In this document: one piece after another, positions 37,056 to 46,909 of the stretch
Position numbering within the stretch: the first letter of the stretch is position 1
How the letters are laid out: each line of letters begins with the position of its first letter
Assembly (NCBI RefSeq): GCF_030913705.1
Contig: NZ_CP133190.1
Location: 2,743,501-2,807,500, forward strand
Reading direction: 5' to 3'
DNA length: 64,000 bases
DNA from: Anaerocolumna sp. MB42-C2
GTDB lineage: Bacteria; Bacillota; Clostridia; Lachnospirales; Lachnospiraceae
The notes under the pieces: model-generated
Told to the model about the DNA's origin: nothing
The model's input: the letters and a program-made list of their open reading frames with translations, nothing else
The model's database searches: none
Position numbers and translations under genes: made by a program

Positions 37056-37739
37056 TTATATACTTTCTTCCATTGGGATTATGGTATAATTTTTCCTCAT
37101 TTTAACACAATGAATAAAATCATGGATATCTTTGAGAACATAATCAAACTTCATTCCAACATGTACAGAAGTTGCATGATGTGCATCCGAGCCTCCGGTT
37201 ACCGGCTTGTTTTTCTTCTTTGCATACTCCTTAGCTTTTTGATTAAAGATAGGAAGCTGATTACCTGCATTCACAATTTCAACTGCATCCTCGTATTCCG
37301 GAAATAACCGGATTTCAGGAATATAATCCGCATTACGAAATGGGTGTGCATGTACAAACAATCCACCCACTTCTTGTATACGCCTGTAATGTTCCGGAAT
37401 ATCCCAGTTCATAATATCCGGATTCTTAAGCAGCCACTGCTTATCCAAACCATAAACTAAAAAGTCGGTGCCGCAAAAACTTTCTTCCCAGCCAAATAAG
37501 ACGGATAACCCTATTTTTTGTCCTTCTTCCAGGGCATGCTCATAACCTAAGGTAAATCTTTCTACCCTTTCTTCCCATGGTAGTCTTCTTGGAACTGTTG
37601 AGTTACCGTTAAAAAAATGGTCCGTTATTATGATTCCCGTATATCCTAATTTCTTATATAACCTGGCCTGATTCGCTCCGCTTATGGAAGCACAGGCGCT
37701 GGATTCCGACGTATGCACATGAGTATCGTATTTATACAT
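37056..37739 (-). CDS. PHP-domain metal-dependent phosphoesterase
   Basis: 227 residues. PHP metal-binding motifs: DTHVHTSESSACA (about 5-17), ITDHFF, HAHPFR and GGSDAHH (near 188-194). Such enzymes hydrolyse phosphate esters such as nucleotide 3',5'-bisphosphates or histidinol phosphate; here the substrate is unknown. It is too short and too different for HisJ. Single gene transcribed toward lysA across a repeat-rich gap. A second, different PHP enzyme lies at 53111-54043. Confidence 0.85.
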   Translation of the reverse strand: MYKYDTHVHTSESSACASISGANQARLYKKLGYTGIIITDHFFNGNSTVPRRLPWEERVERFTLGYEHALEEGQKIGLSVLFGWEESFCGTDFLVYGLDKQWLLKNPDIMNWDIPEHYRRIQEVGGLFVHAHPFRNADYIPEIRLFPEYEDAVEIVNAGNQLPIFNQKAKEYAKKKNKPVTGGSDAHHATSVHVGMKFDYVLKDIHDFIHCVKMRKNYTIIPMEESI

Positions 37740-38336
37740 GATCTGACTATCTTCTTTCCTATATTATTTCTATCTGAATCTGTATTGCTGTATTTTTATA
37801 TCCTCTGTTTATATACTCTTTTATATACTTACTTTAAATACTTATTTGCAGACTTTGTTTCATTACTCTTTTTCAATACCTTGTCTATTATACACACTTA
37901 TATTTACGTTTTATATATGTTTATATATGTTTGTTTTTATATATTTGTTTTTATATATTTGTTTTATTCCTTGCTTATACTCGTTTTATATCCGTTTTAT
38001 AACTCGTTTTTTTACACGTCTTATATAATCCTCATTACCGAACTTAGTTTAGCATAAATATATGTCGAATACAATCCTTGCTGTGGCTTTAATCGAATAC
38101 ATTCGTTCAATCGTTCCGTAATTATCCCCTATTTAGTAGGAAATTGGTACTCTTTCCGAACATATGATTGTTCAAAAAACTGGATTTCAAACAAAAGATA
38201 TGTTACAATATTCCTAATTGCTTAAATCAGCCAATTGAAACAAATTTATATTGGACACTTGCCTTTTAAAGGCGTACAGACATGGACTTAAAAATCGGCA
38301 TGGCTGATTCATATTATTTAAGAGAGGATTCAAATA
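37740..38336. other. Very AT-rich gap upstream of parE
   Basis: 597 bases between the leftward PHP gene and the rightward parE. 37770-38030 is T-rich with runs of TTTGTTTTTATATAT (three near-copies, 37917-37967). 38225-38309 has AATCAGCC and GGCTGATT arms and a small palindrome CCTTTTAAAGG (near 38263-38273), which could fold the parE leader. No gene is seen. Confidence 0.5.
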
Positions 38337-40268
38337 ATGGAACAATATACAGGAAGTCAAATTGTAGTTTTAGAAGGATTGGAGGCTGTCAGGAAACGGC
38401 CGGGAATGTACATCGGAAGTACCGGCTCCAGAGGTTTGCACCACTTAATCTGGGAGATTTTAGACAATGGGATTGATGAACATCTGGCAGGTTTTTGTAC
38501 ACAAATTAACATCCTTTTGCAAAAAGACGGCGGCATAACCATTCAAGATAACGGAAGAGGCGTGCCCGTAGATATTCATCCTACTAAAAAAATCCCTACT
38601 GCACGTGTGGTTTATACGATTCTCCATGCCGGCGGTAAGTTCGGCGGTTCCGTTTATAAAGTATCCGGCGGACTTCATGGGGTAGGTGCTTCAGTTGTAA
38701 ATGCACTGTCCAGCCGAATGATTGTTGAAATTAAACGGGACGGTAAGATATATCGGGACGAATATATAAATGGAGGGCATCCCGCCCTGGAACTTATGGA
38801 TGGTCTTCTTCCCGTAGTTGGAAAATGTAATAAAAGTGATACCGGAACCAAGGTTACTTTTTATCCTGATGAAACAATCTTTGAAACCGTTGAATTTAAA
38901 GCGGATACAATAAAGAAAAAATTAAAAGAAATTGCTTTTTTAAATAGAAACCTGTTAATTATTTTCACAGATTTAAATACCGGAGAAGAGGTCTCTTATC
39001 AGGAGGAATTCGGGATTAAAAGTTTTGTTTCCTATTTAAACAGGGACGCAACGCTGCTGCATGAAGAACCGATTTATATAGAGGGAACCAGTGGGGAGAT
39101 CGAAGTGGAGGTTGCCTTTCAATATACCGATTCTTACACGGAACAGATTAATGCTTATTGTAACCGTATCAACGTTGTGGACGGAGGTACTCTTGTAACC
39201 GGTTTTAAAACGGCACTTACCAGAGTAATGAACCAATATGCCAGAGAACTGGGAATTCTGAAAGAAAAAGATGAGAATTTTGACGGGAAAGACATCCGAA
39301 ACGGTTTAGTTGCAATTATTTCTATTAAACACCCGGATCCCCAGTTTGAGGGTCAGACAAAAACAAAACTCGGCAATACGGATGCAAAAAGTGCCGTAGA
39401 TGAAGTATTTGCAGCTGAAGTACAGCGTTATTTTGATAAAAATGTGGAAGTGCTTAAAAGTATACTGGATAATTCCATGAAATCTTATGCTGCCAGAAGA
39501 GCCGGTGATAAAGCCCGTACCGCTGTAATGAAACAGTTATCCGACGTGGATACCAGAAGTAAACTTGCCTCCTGCTCCTCCAAAAAACCGGAGGAGTGTG
39601 AAGTTTATATTGTGGAGGGGGATTCGGCGGGCGGTACTGTTAAAACTGCCAGAAACCGCAGGACCCAGGCCGTACTTCCATTACGCGGTAAGATTTTGAA
39701 TGTGGAAAAGTCCTCTTTGGAGAAAATTCTGATAAATAATGAAATTAAATCCATGATTGCTTCTTTCGGCTGTGGTATTGGAGATGATTTCGATATTAAT
39801 AAACTGCGCTATGGTAAAATTATTATATTAACCGATGCCGATGTGGACGGAGCTCATATCAGTACCTTACTTCTTACTTTCTTTTATCGTTTTATGCCGG
39901 AGCTGATCTTAGAAGGCAAGGTATTCCGTGGTCTGCCGCCGTTATATAAAGTCGACTATGAAACTACGGTAAAGGGTAAAAAGAAAAAACAGTCCGAATA
40001 TTTGTTTAATGATTTTGAACTGGAGAAATTCCGTAAAAAAACAGAACATAAAATTTTAAGTCTGCAGCGATACAAAGGTCTTGGTGAGATGGATGCCAAT
40101 CAGCTATGGGAAACCACATTAAATCCCGAGACCAGAATCCTTGCCCAGATTACTATCAGCGATACCGTAGAAGCGGATGAAATTACGAACACCTTAATGA
40201 GCAGCAATGTCCCGCCAAGAAAGACATTCATTCTGGAAGAAGCAAAATATGCAAATCTGGATATTTAA
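38337..40268 (+). CDS. parE: DNA topoisomerase IV subunit B (ParE-type)
   Basis: 643 residues, ATPase subunit of a type IIA topoisomerase. GHKL ATPase motifs: EILDNGIDE (about 41-49), QDNGRGVPVDIH, GGLHGVGASVVNALS. TOPRIM: VEGDSAGG, DADVDGAHI; C-terminus QRYKGLGEMDANQLWETT. Ribosome site GAGAGG. Its partner parC is 392 bases downstream. The ILDNGIDE variation (GyrB usually has VVDNSIDE) and the pairing with a subunit A lacking a GyrA box suggest topoisomerase IV rather than gyrase. Confidence 0.87.
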   Translation: MEQYTGSQIVVLEGLEAVRKRPGMYIGSTGSRGLHHLIWEILDNGIDEHLAGFCTQINILLQKDGGITIQDNGRGVPVDIHPTKKIPTARVVYTILHAGGKFGGSVYKVSGGLHGVGASVVNALSSRMIVEIKRDGKIYRDEYINGGHPALELMDGLLPVVGKCNKSDTGTKVTFYPDETIFETVEFKADTIKKKLKEIAFLNRNLLIIFTDLNTGEEVSYQEEFGIKSFVSYLNRDATLLHEEPIYIEGTSGEIEVEVAFQYTDSYTEQINAYCNRINVVDGGTLVTGFKTALTRVMNQYARELGILKEKDENFDGKDIRNGLVAIISIKHPDPQFEGQTKTKLGNTDAKSAVDEVFAAEVQRYFDKNVEVLKSILDNSMKSYAARRAGDKARTAVMKQLSDVDTRSKLASCSSKKPEECEVYIVEGDSAGGTVKTARNRRTQAVLPLRGKILNVEKSSLEKILINNEIKSMIASFGCGIGDDFDINKLRYGKIIILTDADVDGAHISTLLLTFFYRFMPELILEGKVFRGLPPLYKVDYETTVKGKKKKQSEYLFNDFELEKFRKKTEHKILSLQRYKGLGEMDANQLWETTLNPETRILAQITISDTVEADEITNTLMSSNVPPRKTFILEEAKYANLDI

Positions 40269-40291
40269 TCAGAGGCTTATTATGATGTGAC

Positions 40292-40449
40292 GATATTTTA
40301 GAGGCTAAAAGACAGATTTTGAACATTTTCTGTCTTTCATATCTGTGTTTTTGCTTGCCTTACATTCACTACGTTCATACGGTCGGCGCAAAAACACAGA
40401 TATGAAATCACGAAAATGTAATTAAGCTTTACCAACCCTCTAAAATATC
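40292..40449. repeat. Nested fold-back element between parE and parC
   Basis: Three concentric inverted repeats: 13-base perfect outer arms (GATATTTTAGAGG, 40292-40304, with 40437-40449), an 8-base pair ACATTTTC/GAAAATGT, and perfect 20-base inner arms (40335-40354 with 40388-40407) around a loop of 33 bases. It contains no gene. The structure resembles a MITE or a long structured RNA. Confidence 0.8.
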
Positions 40450-40486
40450 TGAAAAGCAGGTTATTAATTCCAAGAATAATGATATT

Positions 40487-40631
40487 AGGTAATTGCAAAA
40501 CTCCGATATTGTATCTATATATCATCCAATTGATGCAATTTTATCGCTGAATCTTGCCCGGAGGGCAACTGAAGCTATAAAATTCGCATCAGGATAGTAT
40601 ATCGAAAAACTACATAGTTTCGCAATTACCT
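40487..40631. repeat. 145-base fold-back element with TAATTGC ends
   Basis: Sixteen-base ends (AGGTAATTGCAAAACT and AGTTTCGCAATTACCT) pair with one mismatch. Inside, GATGCAATTTTAT pairs with ATAAAATTCGCATC with one bulge, and the centre TTGCCC-GGA-GGGCAA forms a GC hairpin. The whole element can fold into one long stem. A shorter relative with the same ends is at 48230-48275. It lies directly before the parC ribosome site. Confidence 0.75.
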
Positions 40632-40660
40632 AAGAATAATCATATATAAAGGAGAACTTT

Positions 40661-42910
40661 ATGAGTAATAATACGGAGAATATTATACAATTGGATTTTT
40701 CAGAAGAAATGAAAAATTCTTATAGAGATTATGCCATGAGTGTCATTATTGCCAGAGCACTGCCGGATGTGAGGGATGGTTTAAAACCGGTCCAGAGACG
40801 TATCCTCTATGCTATGAGCGAACTTGGCTTAGACCCGAAAAAACCCCATCGAAAAAGCGCACGTATCGTCGGTGATACCATGGGTAAATACCACCCTCAT
40901 GGTGACAGCTCTATCTATGAAGCCTTGGTAAGAATGACGGAAGACTACTCTCTTTCCATTCCTTTGGTAGACGGCCATGGTAATTTTGGTTCCATTGACG
41001 GTGACGGTGCTGCTGCGATGCGTTATACGGAGGCTCGTTTATCTTTAGGTGCAATGACTATGCTAGACCATCTGGAAAAAGGTCTGGTTGAATTTATTCC
41101 TAATTTTGATGACAGTGAAAAAGAACCCACCGTACTCCCTGCCATGATTCCCAATCTGTTGATTAACGGTACTACCGGTATCGCCGTAGGTATGGCTACC
41201 AATATCCCGCCGCATAATCCGGGGGAAGTAATCGACGGTGCTATTGCTTATTTGGACAACCCGGACATTACTATTGAAAAATTAATGAAATATATTCCGG
41301 CACCGGATTTTCCCACCGGCGGTTCCATTATAAATCAAAGCGACATACTTAAGATCTATGAATCCGGGGAAGGTAAGATTCGTCTTCGTTCTAAAGTCGA
41401 AATTGAAAACGGTGAAAACGGCCGTAAGAATATAGTAATTACCGAGATTCCTTATACCATTGCCGGTAATAAGACTAAATTGGTTGAAAGCTTAGTCTCT
41501 ATGATGAAAGATAAAGTTTTTGACGAAATCTTTGATGTGAGGGATGAATCTTCCAAGGAAGGTATCCGTATTGTCGTAGAAGTTAAAAAGGACCGTGACA
41601 TTGATAATCTGTTAAATGGTCTGTATAAGAAAACTCCTATGGAAGATACCTACGGCGTAAACCTGCTTGCAGTAAAAGAACAGCAGCCCATCGTATTTAA
41701 CTTAAAAAGTATTCTGGAAGAATTCATTCGTTTCCAGGAAGAACTGTATACCAAAGAATTTAAACATCTGTTAGAAAAAGCAGAAAACCGTCTTGAAATT
41801 GTAGATGGTTTAATACAGGCTACGGACGTAATAGATTTAATCATTGAGATTTTAAGAGGAAGTTCCTCCATAAAACAGGCAAAAACCTGCCTGACCGAGG
41901 GGGATATTACGGATATTAAGTTTAAAACCAAACAGTCCGCGAAAGAAGCCTCTACCCTTAATTTCACCGAACGTCAGGCGGAGGCCATCCTGGCCATGCC
42001 GTTAAGTAAATTAATCGGTTTGGAAATACTGAAACTACACGAGGAGAATAATTCTCTGCTTAGTAGTATAGCAGAATACAAAACTATTCTAGGGGATGTG
42101 AATGAATTAAATAAAGTCATTAAAAATCGTCTGAAAGAGTACAAAAAGACATTTAACGTTCCCAGAAGAACTTTATTAGAAAATGTGGATGTAAGCGCCG
42201 GATATGTAGAGGAGGTAAAGATAGAGGATATCTATATACTGATAGACCGTTTCGGCTATACCAAATCTGTGGATACCTCCAGTTTCTCCCGTGCTGCGGA
42301 GGAGAATCTAAAAGAGTTTGCCCATATCATATTAATGAAAAATAACGATAAATTATGTTTATTTACCGCTGAGGGCAATATGTATCAGGTTAAAGCAGGT
42401 GCTATTCCCAAGTGTAAAATAAAGGATAAGGGTGTTTTGATTCAGACTTTATGTAAAGTAGATAAAGAAAACATCATAATGTACACCTCCTTTGAACAGT
42501 TATTCGAGTCCCAACTGGTATTTTCTACGAAGTCCGGTTTTATCAAACAGGTGTCCGGAGTAGAATTTGAAACAAACCGTTCCGTTATCGCCGCTACAAA
42601 ATTAGATGAGAGCGATCAGTTAATAAGTGTAATTAAGCTAAGTGCCAGTGAAATCTTGTCAGGTGACAGAAAAGTAATCGTACTTACGGAAAAGGGATTA
42701 TCCCTTGGATATTCCCTTAATGAAGTCACCGAAATGAAAAAAACAGGTCGGGGTGTCAAATCCATTGATTTAGAAAAAAATGATACGGTTGCATTCACTG
42801 CCATCGTTAACCCTACCGATGAAACCTTTGTATTTAATGGCAAGGAATTAAGTGTTAAGAAGGTTCGTAACCGTAAACGCGGTCAGAAAGGGCAGAAAGC
42901 ACAGCTATAA
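40661..42910 (+). CDS. parC: DNA topoisomerase IV subunit A (ParC-type)
   Basis: 749 residues, DNA-cutting subunit. Motifs: [17 protein letters not shown] (about 36-52), [15 protein letters not shown] (about 78-92) and the catalytic tyrosine in [11 protein letters not shown] (Y122). The C-terminal beta-pinwheel lacks a clear QRRGGKG GyrA box: where it would lie the sequence reads [11 protein letters not shown], and a weaker [10 protein letters not shown] lies further on. This and the shorter C-terminus favour decatenating topoisomerase IV. Lysine-rich tail [14 protein letters not shown]. Ribosome site AAAGGAG. Its end is followed by repeat element A. Confidence 0.87.
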   Translation: MSNNTENIIQLDFSEEMKNSYRDYAMSVIIARALPDVRDGLKPVQRRILYAMSELGLDPKKPHRKSARIVGDTMGKYHPHGDSSIYEALVRMTEDYSLSIPLVDGHGNFGSIDGDGAAAMRYTEARLSLGAMTMLDHLEKGLVEFIPNFDDSEKEPTVLPAMIPNLLINGTTGIAVGMATNIPPHNPGEVIDGAIAYLDNPDITIEKLMKYIPAPDFPTGGSIINQSDILKIYESGEGKIRLRSKVEIENGENGRKNIVITEIPYTIAGNKTKLVESLVSMMKDKVFDEIFDVRDESSKEGIRIVVEVKKDRDIDNLLNGLYKKTPMEDTYGVNLLAVKEQQPIVFNLKSILEEFIRFQEELYTKEFKHLLEKAENRLEIVDGLIQATDVIDLIIEILRGSSSIKQAKTCLTEGDITDIKFKTKQSAKEASTLNFTERQAEAILAMPLSKLIGLEILKLHEENNSLLSSIAEYKTILGDVNELNKVIKNRLKEYKKTFNVPRRTLLENVDVSAGYVEEVKIEDIYILIDRFGYTKSVDTSSFSRAAEENLKEFAHIILMKNNDKLCLFTAEGNMYQVKAGAIPKCKIKDKGVLIQTLCKVDKENIIMYTSFEQLFESQLVFSTKSGFIKQVSGVEFETNRSVIAATKLDESDQLISVIKLSASEILSGDRKVIVLTEKGLSLGYSLNEVTEMKKTGRGVKSIDLEKNDTVAFTAIVNPTDETFVFNGKELSVKKVRNRKRGQKGQKAQL

Positions 42911-42946
42911 ACCTGCCAATAAATTAAAACTAAGGTCTGTATGAAA

Positions 42947-43092
42947 AAGAGTCTGGCTTGCCAGACTCTAGCGCTGACGCGCTGTCACGACAGTGACATC
43001 TTCCTTAAGTGCGTCATGTGCATCCTGCCGGTCGGGCTTTTTTATTGCATAGGTAAGTTCGGAGAACTATCCTATGTAATAAAAAAATGGTT
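42947..43092 (+). repeat. Intergenic repeat family copy A with terminator hairpins, after parC
   Basis: Successive hairpins: AGAGTCTGGC/GCCAGACTCT (42947-42968), AGCG/CGCT, TGTCAC/GTGACA (42982-42997), then a conserved stretch ending TCGGGCTTTTTT and a 19-base-arm hairpin (43042-43060 with 43064-43082, loop GGA) followed by an A-run. The last 70 bases align with copy B at 50915-51065 and copy C. It lies between the convergent parC and nupQ genes and probably terminates both. Confidence 0.8.
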
Positions 43093-43164
43093 CAATACTG
43101 ATATCCGTATTTTAACAACGGGGGATATAGTATTGAACCATTTTTTAGTCTAGGATAACTTCTC

Positions 43165-44118
43165 TTATCTGCTTCCCTTATCGTATGGTATACCCTCAGC
43201 TCTCGGAGCCTGAGAATTTTTAGATGAGAAAGCCAGAATGATTAACGTAGCTATATAAGGGATCATTTTATAAACTTCATTGGATATGGGCAGATCCTTT
43301 AATACCGGAATTCCTGAGTAAGCAGAGGCAAATGTTTTCATAATTCCAAAGAAAAATGCCGCCACAATAATCCGTTTTGTTCTCCATTGTCCAAAGATTA
43401 ATACCGCCAATGCCAGGAAACCGTAACCGGCTACACTTGCATTAAAGTTGGTGGAAGTCGGTACGATAAATACCAAACCACCGATACCGGCTAAAACACC
43501 GGAGATAATTACACCTGCATAACGGATCTTGTATACATTAATACCCACAGAGTCGGCAGCCTGAGGATGTTCCCCGCAGGCACGTAACCTTAAACCGAAT
43601 CTGGTATGATTAATCACTACTTCCGATAATATGGCAATACCAATTCCCAAGTAAGTGGTAATGTAGCTATTTCGGAATAATAAAGGTCCTAATAACGGAA
43701 TATCTCCTAAAACCGGTACTTTCGCTATATGAAAAGTATCCTGAAAAGGAATTTGCTGCAGACCCTGTACCATTCTGGCAACAAAGATGGCAAAAGCCGG
43801 AGCAAATAGATTTAGAGCCGTACCGCTGATCGTCTGATCGGCTTTCAAATTAATGGACGCAAATGCATGGAGCAGTGAGAAAATTGCTCCGGACAGACCG
43901 GCTATCAATACCGCTAAAAGAAGTAAAATCTGTCCGCTCATTCGAGTCTCAAAGATATGGATAAAAGCGATACTGATAAAACCGCCTATAATCATGATTC
44001 CTTCCAGGGCGATATTAACGATACCGCTTCTTTCCGAAAACATCCCCCCCAGTGCGACAATTAACAGAGGAATTGCAAAAAACATGGTCTGCTGTACAAT
44101 AAAATATATAATCTCCAT
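43165..44118 (-). CDS. nupQ: Nucleoside ABC transporter permease (NupQ/BmpC-type)
   Basis: 317 residues with about eight to ten hydrophobic segments, BPD_transp_2 family. Features: ERSGIVNIALEGIMIIGGF (about 28-46) and RLRACGEHPQAADSVGINVY (about 192-211), the cytoplasmic loop contacting the ATPase. Its ATG overlaps the stop of the other permease gene by one base. Last gene of the deoC-deoD-nupNOPQ operon; it ends before repeat element A. Confidence 0.88.
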   Translation of the reverse strand: MEIIYFIVQQTMFFAIPLLIVALGGMFSERSGIVNIALEGIMIIGGFISIAFIHIFETRMSGQILLLLAVLIAGLSGAIFSLLHAFASINLKADQTISGTALNLFAPAFAIFVARMVQGLQQIPFQDTFHIAKVPVLGDIPLLGPLLFRNSYITTYLGIGIAILSEVVINHTRFGLRLRACGEHPQAADSVGINVYKIRYAGVIISGVLAGIGGLVFIVPTSTNFNASVAGYGFLALAVLIFGQWRTKRIIVAAFFFGIMKTFASAYSGIPVLKDLPISNEVYKMIPYIATLIILAFSSKNSQAPRAEGIPYDKGSR

Positions 44119-45218
44119 CAGCTTTCCTCCTTTGCTTCACCAGTGGCTTTGCGGACCAGTTTACCGATAATGCTCTTAAACAACAGGGCAAATGCACCGC
44201 AATATATGATTGCCGATATAATAATATCAATTACTTCCGGTACAAAATTATATAACTGCGTATTATTACCGCCTACGGTTATATGGGCAATAAACAAACC
44301 TGCAAATAAGATGCCGATAGGGTTACTCATACCAAGCAAAGCCACGGATATACCATTAAAGCCCTGAGGCGCTAATACATCAAGTACCTGCAGATATTTT
44401 CCCGAACCGGCAAGATATAATAAACCTCCGCCGAGGCCGGAGAGCGCTCCTGCTATTACCATGGATAAGATAATATTCCTCTTTGCATTGATACCCGCAT
44501 ATTTACTTGCGCTGGGGCTGTGTCCGCAGGCTTTTAATTCATATCCGAATATGGTTTTATTTAAAATAATATAAATAAGAATCACCATTAAGACAGCTAT
44601 AAAAATACTGATATTCATATTAGTTGAACGGAATAACACATCCAGCCCGGCTTTTGGTATGATTGCAGACTTAGCTACAGGCACCGACTGATTTTTAATC
44701 GGATCATGCACAAATTTAACGATTAAAATATTAACGAAATACATTCCGATATAGTTCATCATAATGGAAGTGATTACTTCATTTACATTGGATACAGCTT
44801 TTAAGATACCAGGTACCGCACCCCATAGTGCACCGGCTAACGCTGCACCAAGAAGTGCCACGATCCAGTGTATTCCAGGGGGCAAAAAGGTCCATTTTAC
44901 ACCGATATAAATTGCCCAGAAAGCTCCGAATGTAAATTGTCCCGAAGATCCAATATTAAATAATCCGGTTCTAAAAGCAAAACCAACCGAAAGACCGGTA
45001 AGGATAATCGGTGTAGCTAAATAGAGCACTTGTCCGATTCCTGCCATCCCATCTGTAAACCCACCCATCAGAATCATCCAGAAGGCCGGGAAAGCCTGTC
45101 TGGCATTACTAAATAGAAGAATGATAAGCCCAAAGAGAAGGCCGGCAGCTATGGCCATGAGGGAAGCAAAAAAGCTTTTACTGCCTTTATTATTCCAAAA
45201 ATTATGCTTCTTTTTCAT
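44118..45218 (-). CDS. nupP: Nucleoside ABC transporter permease (NupP/BmpB-type)
   Basis: 366 residues, multi-spanning BPD_transp_2 permease. TGLFNIGSSGQFTFGAFWAI and YELKACGHSPSASKYAGINA are the family motifs. A lysine-rich N-terminus (MKKKHNFWNNKGSKS) faces the cytoplasm. It forms the channel with NupQ, downstream of the ATPase gene. Confidence 0.88.
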   Translation of the reverse strand: MKKKHNFWNNKGSKSFFASLMAIAAGLLFGLIILLFSNARQAFPAFWMILMGGFTDGMAGIGQVLYLATPIILTGLSVGFAFRTGLFNIGSSGQFTFGAFWAIYIGVKWTFLPPGIHWIVALLGAALAGALWGAVPGILKAVSNVNEVITSIMMNYIGMYFVNILIVKFVHDPIKNQSVPVAKSAIIPKAGLDVLFRSTNMNISIFIAVLMVILIYIILNKTIFGYELKACGHSPSASKYAGINAKRNIILSMVIAGALSGLGGGLLYLAGSGKYLQVLDVLAPQGFNGISVALLGMSNPIGILFAGLFIAHITVGGNNTQLYNFVPEVIDIIISAIIYCGAFALLFKSIIGKLVRKATGEAKEES

Positions 45219-45285
45219 GTTAACCTCTTTCCTGAGTTTGTTTTATGCGTATACCAAGTTTGGTTTGAGGATTACGCGAAACAAT

Positions 45286-46809
45286 TCACAATATACTCCT
45301 TTTTGAGCCGGACATATAAAGTCCTAATTCCTGTACGGTAACTGTTTTGGGATCCAGGTCTGCAACTATTTCCCCTTCATAAATAACCAGAATGCGATCA
45401 CTGACTTCCATCACCTCATCTAATTCAAGAGAGACTAACAGGACTGCTTTTCCTTTATCCCGCTGATTGATTAACTGTTTGTGAATATATTCCGTAGCTC
45501 CGATGTCAAGTCCTCTGGTGGGCTGGACAGCAATTACGATATCCGGATCACGGTCTAACTCCCTGGCAATGATAACTTTCTGCTGATTACCGCCGGACAT
45601 ATCCCAAACGATGGAATCTTCTCCCTGACCGCTTCTGATATCATATTGATCTATTAATTTCCTTGTATACTCCCTGACAGCATTAAAACGGATTATACCT
45701 TTCTTTTGAAATCTTGGTTCAAAGTAAGTCTGAAGTACGATATTTTCCTGGAGATTATAATCCAGTACCAGACCGTGTTTATGCCTGTCCTCCGGAATAT
45801 GAGCCATACCGTCTATAGACTTTTTACGTATAGATTCTTTCGTAATATCCTTGCCGTTTAAGGTTACCCTTCCTGCTTGAATCGGAATAAGACCGGTGAT
45901 ACCATAAACCAGTTCCGATTGCCCATTGCCATCTATCCCTGCAATACACACAATCTCCCCTTTAGCCACCTGGAAAGAGACATTATTCACGATATTTTTA
46001 TGAGAGGATCTGGACTCCACAGTAAGATTCTTAACTTCAAGAGTCACCTCTCCGGTTTTTAGTTCCGGTTTGTCCAGATGAAAGTTTATCTTCCGGCCAA
46101 CCATCATCTCTGACATCTCTTCTTTTGTAGCTGTTTCCACATCAATGGTTCCGATCAATTTACCCTTTCGTAATACAGTGCATCGGTTGGCTGCTGCTTT
46201 TATTTCATTTAATTTATGGGAAATAAAGATGATGGACTTGCCCTCATCTACTAAATTCTTCATTATTTTCATTAATTCTTCGATTTCCTGAGGTGTCAGT
46301 ACCGCCGTCGGCTCATCAAATATTAATATATCATTATTGCAATATAACATTTTAAGAATTTCAATCCGCTGCTGCATACCTACCGTTATATCTGATATGT
46401 AAGCATCCGGGTCAATTTTTAATTTATAATGATTACTTAAATCCATGATTCTTTTTCTGGCCTCTTCCATTTTAAGAAAGCCGCCTTTTACCGTTTCCCT
46501 GCCAAGTACTATACTTTCCAACACGGTAAAATTATGAACCAGTTTAAAATGCTGGTGGACCATTCCTATACTTAAGTTATTGGCATCATTAGGATTATTG
46601 ATTTTCACCGGTTTGCCGTTAATCTTAATGTCTCCGCTCTCTGCTTGGTATAAACCGAATAATATACTCATCAAGGTGGATTTACCTGCACCGTTTTCTC
46701 CTAAAAGTGCATGGATTTCGCCTTTTTTTACACATAAGGTAACATCATCTAAAGCCTTAAAATTGCCAAACACTTTCGTGATATGATTCATTTCAATAAC
46801 ATATTCCAT
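45286..46809 (-). CDS. nupO: Nucleoside ABC transporter ATPase (NupO-type, double ABC domain)
   Basis: 507 residues. The start at 46809 (MEYVIEMNHITKVFG) follows AGGAGG. The first ABC domain has Walker A GENGAGKST, signature-like SDITVGMQQRIEIL and Walker B DILIFDEPTAVLT. The second has the typical degenerate P-loop GIDGNGQSELV, signature WDMSGGNQQKVIIARELD and Walker B-like DIVIAVQPTRGLD. This is the sugar/nucleoside-type architecture of RbsA and NupO. Confidence 0.9.
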   Translation of the reverse strand: MEYVIEMNHITKVFGNFKALDDVTLCVKKGEIHALLGENGAGKSTLMSILFGLYQAESGDIKINGKPVKINNPNDANNLSIGMVHQHFKLVHNFTVLESIVLGRETVKGGFLKMEEARKRIMDLSNHYKLKIDPDAYISDITVGMQQRIEILKMLYCNNDILIFDEPTAVLTPQEIEELMKIMKNLVDEGKSIIFISHKLNEIKAAANRCTVLRKGKLIGTIDVETATKEEMSEMMVGRKINFHLDKPELKTGEVTLEVKNLTVESRSSHKNIVNNVSFQVAKGEIVCIAGIDGNGQSELVYGITGLIPIQAGRVTLNGKDITKESIRKKSIDGMAHIPEDRHKHGLVLDYNLQENIVLQTYFEPRFQKKGIIRFNAVREYTRKLIDQYDIRSGQGEDSIVWDMSGGNQQKVIIARELDRDPDIVIAVQPTRGLDIGATEYIHKQLINQRDKGKAVLLVSLELDEVMEVSDRILVIYEGEIVADLDPKTVTVQELGLYMSGSKRSIL

Positions 46810-46836
46810 TGCAGTCCTCCTGGTATCTCTAAAATG

Positions 46837-46885
46837 AGGCTGCTGCAAAATAGTATTAAAACATAATATAGTTTTGCAACAGCCT
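46837..46885 (-). terminator. Hairpin between nupN and nupO (attenuator-like)
   Basis: Arms AGGCTGCTGCAAAA and TTTTGCAACAGCCT, 14 bases with one mismatch, 21-base loop, 24 bases after the nupN stop. It probably reduces expression of the ATPase and permeases relative to the binding protein. Confidence 0.75.
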
Positions 46886-46909
46886 TATTTTATTCTTATA
46901 TCTGATTCC

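Noticed and set aside
41650..41967. 105-codon ORF opposite to parC, and similar antisense ORFs in fliD, flgK, lysA, parE and the ABC genes
   Set aside because: All lie wholly inside clearly coding genes on the other strand and have no ribosome site or family match.
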